This document shows positions 61,251 to 64,000 of a stretch of 64,000 bases of DNA, piece after piece. Position 1 is the first letter of the stretch, and each line of letters opens with the position of its first letter. The translations under genes and the position numbers were made by a program. Source of the DNA: Lentzea tibetensis (lineage in GTDB: Bacteria > Actinomycetota > Actinomycetes > Mycobacteriales > Pseudonocardiaceae); NCBI RefSeq assembly GCF_007845675.1, contig NZ_VOBR01000007.1, positions 186,001-250,000 of the forward strand, read 5' to 3'. The notes beneath the pieces were generated by a model. It saw nothing but the letters and a program-made list of their open reading frames with translations. It was not told the DNA's origin and made no database searches.

Positions 61251-61721
61251 ATGACCATCCACATCGGACCGGTGGACCCGTCGCACGCGGGCGAGCTGAT
61301 GACCGTCCAGCGCGCCGCGTACGTCGCCGAGGCACGGCAGAACGGCGTGCTGTCGATTCCTCCGCTCGAGGAAACCCTCGACGAGATCAGAGCGAGCCTC
61401 GGCCTCGCTCTCGGCGCGTGGATCGGCCCGCGCCTCGTCGGTTCCGTCCGCGGCCGCGTCGACGGCTCCCGGATGCTGATCTCCCGTCTGTCGGTCGCGC
61501 CGGACGTGCAGGGGCAGGGCATCGGACGCGCCCTGCTGGAGGCCATCACCGACGCCCGGCCCGACGAGGTCGAGCTGCTGTGGCTCGTGACCGGCGCGCG
61601 CAGCGACGACAACGTCCGCATGTACGTCAAGGCCGGGTTCGTGCAGACCAGGGCGGGTGTCGACGAGATGAACGTGCCCGTCGTCTTCCTGGAGAAGAAG
61701 GTCATCTCGAGTTCAGGCTGA
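61251..61721 (+). CDS. GNAT-family N-acetyltransferase
   Basis: 156-aa acetyltransferase: acetyl-CoA binding site RLSVAPDVQGQGIGRALLEA, with a late YVKAGFVQTRAG. Substrate unknown. Leaderless start at 61251 after TAGGTT (61239-61244). It sits divergently from the STAND-WD40 gene upstream and convergently with the partial paralogue, so it separates the two. Confidence 0.87.
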   Translation: MTIHIGPVDPSHAGELMTVQRAAYVAEARQNGVLSIPPLEETLDEIRASLGLALGAWIGPRLVGSVRGRVDGSRMLISRLSVAPDVQGQGIGRALLEAITDARPDEVELLWLVTGARSDDNVRMYVKAGFVQTRAGVDEMNVPVVFLEKKVISSSG

Positions 61722-61816
61722 GGTCACGGGCGGCTGGCACAGTCGTTCTCGGTCCACCCACGACCAACCACCGGTGCGGACGTCGATCACCCTCGGCTGA
61801 TCCGTCCGGCACCCGT

Positions 61817-61845
61817 TGCCCCTGGCACACCCGGTGCCAGGGGCA
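61817..61845. terminator. Bidirectional hairpin
   Basis: Perfect 11-bp stem, TGCCCCTGGCA and its complement, with a 7-nt loop, between the GNAT gene and the convergent WD40 gene, whose stop is at 61854. Confidence 0.75.
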
Positions 61846-61853
61846 GCGCTGTC

Positions 61854-64000
61854 TCAGCGACACCCGGCAGGCGGCGAGCCGAAGTTGGCGAAGTCCTGCT
61901 TCAGCCGCTGGCAGGCCTTGCGGGTGGCGAGGTCCGGCGAGATCGGCCACGCGGTGACGCCGTCGTCGTCGGCGACGGCGAGCTCGGTGCCGTCCCGCTT
62001 CCACGCGAGCTTCGCCTGCGCGCCGTTGGTGATCGGCAGGCTCGCCCACAGCTGTCTCGTGGTGGTGTCCCAGATGTTCAGCTCGCGGTCCGCGCCGACG
62101 GTGGCGAGCAACTTCCCGTCCGGGCTGAGCACCATGTCGGACATGCCACCGTTGTGCGCGTGCACCCGGCCGGTCTCGGTGCGTTCGAAGGGGTTGAGGA
62201 AGAACAGCTCCCCGTCCGGTCGCGCGACCATCAGCTGATCGTCCACTCCGTACGCGAAGAACTGCCCGTCGCGGACGCCCGACTGCCATTCGGGGCCCGG
62301 CCACTCGGCGCTCATGTCCTGAACCCGGATCACGCCTTCCGGGTCGTAGAGCGCGAACCGCTGGCTGTCCGGGCTGAACGCTAGCATCGACGACGCCGAG
62401 TAGATCTTCGTCGTCCTGCTTCGCGCCACGTCCCACACGAGCCCGTAGCCGGACATCTGAGTCGCGAGCAGCCTGCCGTCGCCGCTGAACGGGCCCACGC
62501 GTGGCCAGAGGTTCCCGAGGCTCGCCCGGTGCTTCTCCTCCGGCACCAGGGTGGTGCGGGTGTCGCCGGTGCGCACGTCCTTGATCTCGACCGCGTCGTT
62601 CTGCGTGATGACCATGCCGGTGCCGTCCGGTGTGAACAGGCTCAGCGGGGCGAGGTCCTTCGCGCCCGTGGGTCTCACGAGCGGCAGTGCCGAACCTGAC
62701 GGCCACGTCAGGAGCTGGGGTTGCTGATCGCGGTTCGGCCCGCTCGCGACCGCCCCCTCCGGGGTGAGCCCGACGGCCGCGAAGGACCGGTTGCCGTGGA
62801 GGCGCGGCAGGTCGGCCAGCCTCCGCAGGGTGATGTTCCTCGACCCGGTCACGATGATCGTGCCGTCCGTGCCCGTCAGCGGCGTGTTCGGCCCGGAGTA
62901 CGTCCCCACCTTCTGCTGATGCACCTTCGCGTGTGAGGCCACCTCCCAGAGCTGGACCTCGTCCTCCGTGCACACGACGAGCAGGCGACCCGCGTCGGCG
63001 AAGGCCATCCCGGTGACGAGAGCACCGATGACCAGCTCGCCGGACGAGGTGAGAGTCCGACCGTCCACCAGAGCGACAGTGCCTCGTCCGTCGGTGGTGG
63101 CGACGGTGATGCCGTCCGGGCTCACCGCCAGGTGGCCGCCTCCCTGGTTCGGGCTCGCCGTCCTGGTGGCGCCGGTGTCCGGGTCGAACGCGGTCAGCAC
63201 TCCGGCCCTCGAGTACAGGAACGCGGTGCCCCGCGGGTCGATCGCGACGTCGTCGCCTACGCCGATCTCCCGCGCGTTGCCGCCGGTATCGCGCGTGGCG
63301 ACGTCCCACTGGGCGACGTAGCTCGTCTGAGCCGGGTAGGTACCGGTGCTGACGACCGCGTACACGCGCCGGTCACCGGGCCCGAACACGGCTTCCATGA
63401 TCTCCCCCTGGCGCGGCGGGTTCAGCGTGCGGGTGACACCGCTGCCGAAGTCGTGGACGTGCAGCCCGGCGGAGTTCCCGATGGCCAGCAGCGAGTTGTC
63501 CGAGCTGTACGCCAGCGCCGTCGTGGTCGACCACCGGCCCGACGGCTCCCTCGGCTGCTCGACCCCGCCGACCTGGCGGCGCGACGCGACGTCCCACAGG
63601 CCGATTTCGTCGCCCTCCCCGGAGATCGCGAGCTTCGTCCCGTCGGGGGAGAGCGCGGTCACCCCGAAACCGCTCGACGGGAACACGCCGTGGTTCGCTG
63701 GCCGGCCGGCGTTGTAGATCAGCGCGCTGCGCGCCTCGGTCGTGGGGCTGGCGGTGTACGCGGCGAGGCTGTTCCGCAACGCACCGGGCACATCCGTGTC
63801 GTGCATCTGCAACGCCTGCGCGGCCAGCGCCCGCGACTCCGACACCGCCTGGGCACGTGTCGCGTAGACGGCGATCGACGACGCGACCAGCAGGAGGACG
63901 CCGAGCGCCGCCGCGAGCACGCGGGTGCGCCGGGTCTGCCGCCTGGCCACGCGCAACTGTTCGTCCTCGGCCGCGAGGCTCGCGTCGAGGAACGCCACCT
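61854..64000 (-). CDS. STAND-WD40 protein, 5' end outside window
   Basis: More than 700 residues of the C-terminal half are visible: the segment before the membrane helix (FLDASLAAEDEQLRVARRQT, resembling FLDRAVAAEEDELRTSRRVV of the other gene), one membrane helix (about 63870-63930), then WD40 repeats (ALSPDGTKLAISGEGD, VSPDGITVATTD). It is a paralogue of the 57793-61197 gene and probably has the same HTH and NTPase domains beyond the edge. The frame has no start codon that fits within the window. Confidence 0.85.
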   Translation of the reverse strand, partial: VAFLDASLAAEDEQLRVARRQTRRTRVLAAALGVLLLVASSIAVYATRAQAVSESRALAAQALQMHDTDVPGALRNSLAAYTASPTTEARSALIYNAGRPANHGVFPSSGFGVTALSPDGTKLAISGEGDEIGLWDVASRRQVGGVEQPREPSGRWSTTTALAYSSDNSLLAIGNSAGLHVHDFGSGVTRTLNPPRQGEIMEAVFGPGDRRVYAVVSTGTYPAQTSYVAQWDVATRDTGGNAREIGVGDDVAIDPRGTAFLYSRAGVLTAFDPDTGATRTASPNQGGGHLAVSPDGITVATTDGRGTVALVDGRTLTSSGELVIGALVTGMAFADAGRLLVVCTEDEVQLWEVASHAKVHQQKVGTYSGPNTPLTGTDGTIIVTGSRNITLRRLADLPRLHGNRSFAAVGLTPEGAVASGPNRDQQPQLLTWPSGSALPLVRPTGAKDLAPLSLFTPDGTGMVITQNDAVEIKDVRTGDTRTTLVPEEKHRASLGNLWPRVGPFSGDGRLLATQMSGYGLVWDVARSRTTKIYSASSMLAFSPDSQRFALYDPEGVIRVQDMSAEWPGPEWQSGVRDGQFFAYGVDDQLMVARPDGELFFLNPFERTETGRVHAHNGGMSDMVLSPDGKLLATVGADRELNIWDTTTRQLWASLPITNGAQAKLAWKRDGTELAVADDDGVTAWPISPDLATRKACQRLKQDFANFGSPPAGCR

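Overview
The window is a high-GC actinobacterial chromosome segment. GC-rich codon third positions, many GTG starts, 4-nt gene overlaps, leaderless genes with TANNNT -10 boxes, and the phosphatidylinositol/PIM genes all point to an actinomycete, most likely of the Pseudonocardiaceae (Lentzea/Saccharothrix type; inferred from gene content only).

Backbone. Three blocks match the order I recall from Mycobacterium tuberculosis Rv2614c-Rv2603c: thrS - HIT/Ap4A phosphorylase - pgsA - PIM acyltransferase - pimA - NUDIX (0.2-8.2 kb), pdxS (46.2-47.1 kb), and pdxT - yebC (55.7-57.1 kb). An SDR/XRE pair sits between the HIT gene and pgsA. About 38 kb of accessory DNA separates NUDIX from pdxS, and about 8.6 kb separates pdxS from pdxT.

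Accessory region A (8.5-17.4 kb). This is a minus-strand run of eight genes with a divergent LuxR-type HTH gene at its head. It encodes two proteins with long Glu/Asp/Phe-rich tails and a shared core domain, an HExxH protein, three proteins I do not recognise, an M20-type peptidase and a DUF1906 glycoside-hydrolase-like protein. I know no named system with this content; it is the best candidate here for an undescribed system.

Region B (17.4-37.9 kb). A hydantoin/dihydropyrimidine catabolic operon (NCS1 permease, nitrilase-type ureidopropionase, hydantoinase, LLM oxidoreductase) and a second block (PucR regulator, class III aminotransferase, methylmalonate/malonate-semialdehyde dehydrogenase) look like two halves of a reductive pyrimidine/beta-alanine pathway. 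They are split by about 11 kb carrying a Tat-type hydrolase, an NB-ARC/TPR STAND protein coupled to an MBL-fold protein, a decayed STAND relative, two methyltransferases, a DUF222 HNH protein, a MerR/TipAS regulator with a textbook promoter, and secreted proteins.

Region C (37.9-46.1 kb). A P-domain secreted protein, an FMN-binding protein with a flavocytochrome-type reductase, a membrane protein, an XRE regulator, two tandem small secreted proteins with duplicated leaders, an EF-G-like GTPase and a PNPOx-fold protein.

Region D (47.1-55.7 kb). Tandem CYP51-like P450s, a VapBC-like pair, and an amino-acid homeostasis group: XRE-cupin repressor with two operators around a leaderless azlC promoter, AzlCD exporter, Lrp regulator, Cys/Met-metabolism PLP enzyme and an APC permease.

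Region E (57.2-64.0 kb). A DUF4262 protein, two XRE/STAND/WD40 paralogues (the second runs off the window) and a GNAT acetyltransferase. No rRNA, tRNA, CRISPR array or intact transposase was seen.
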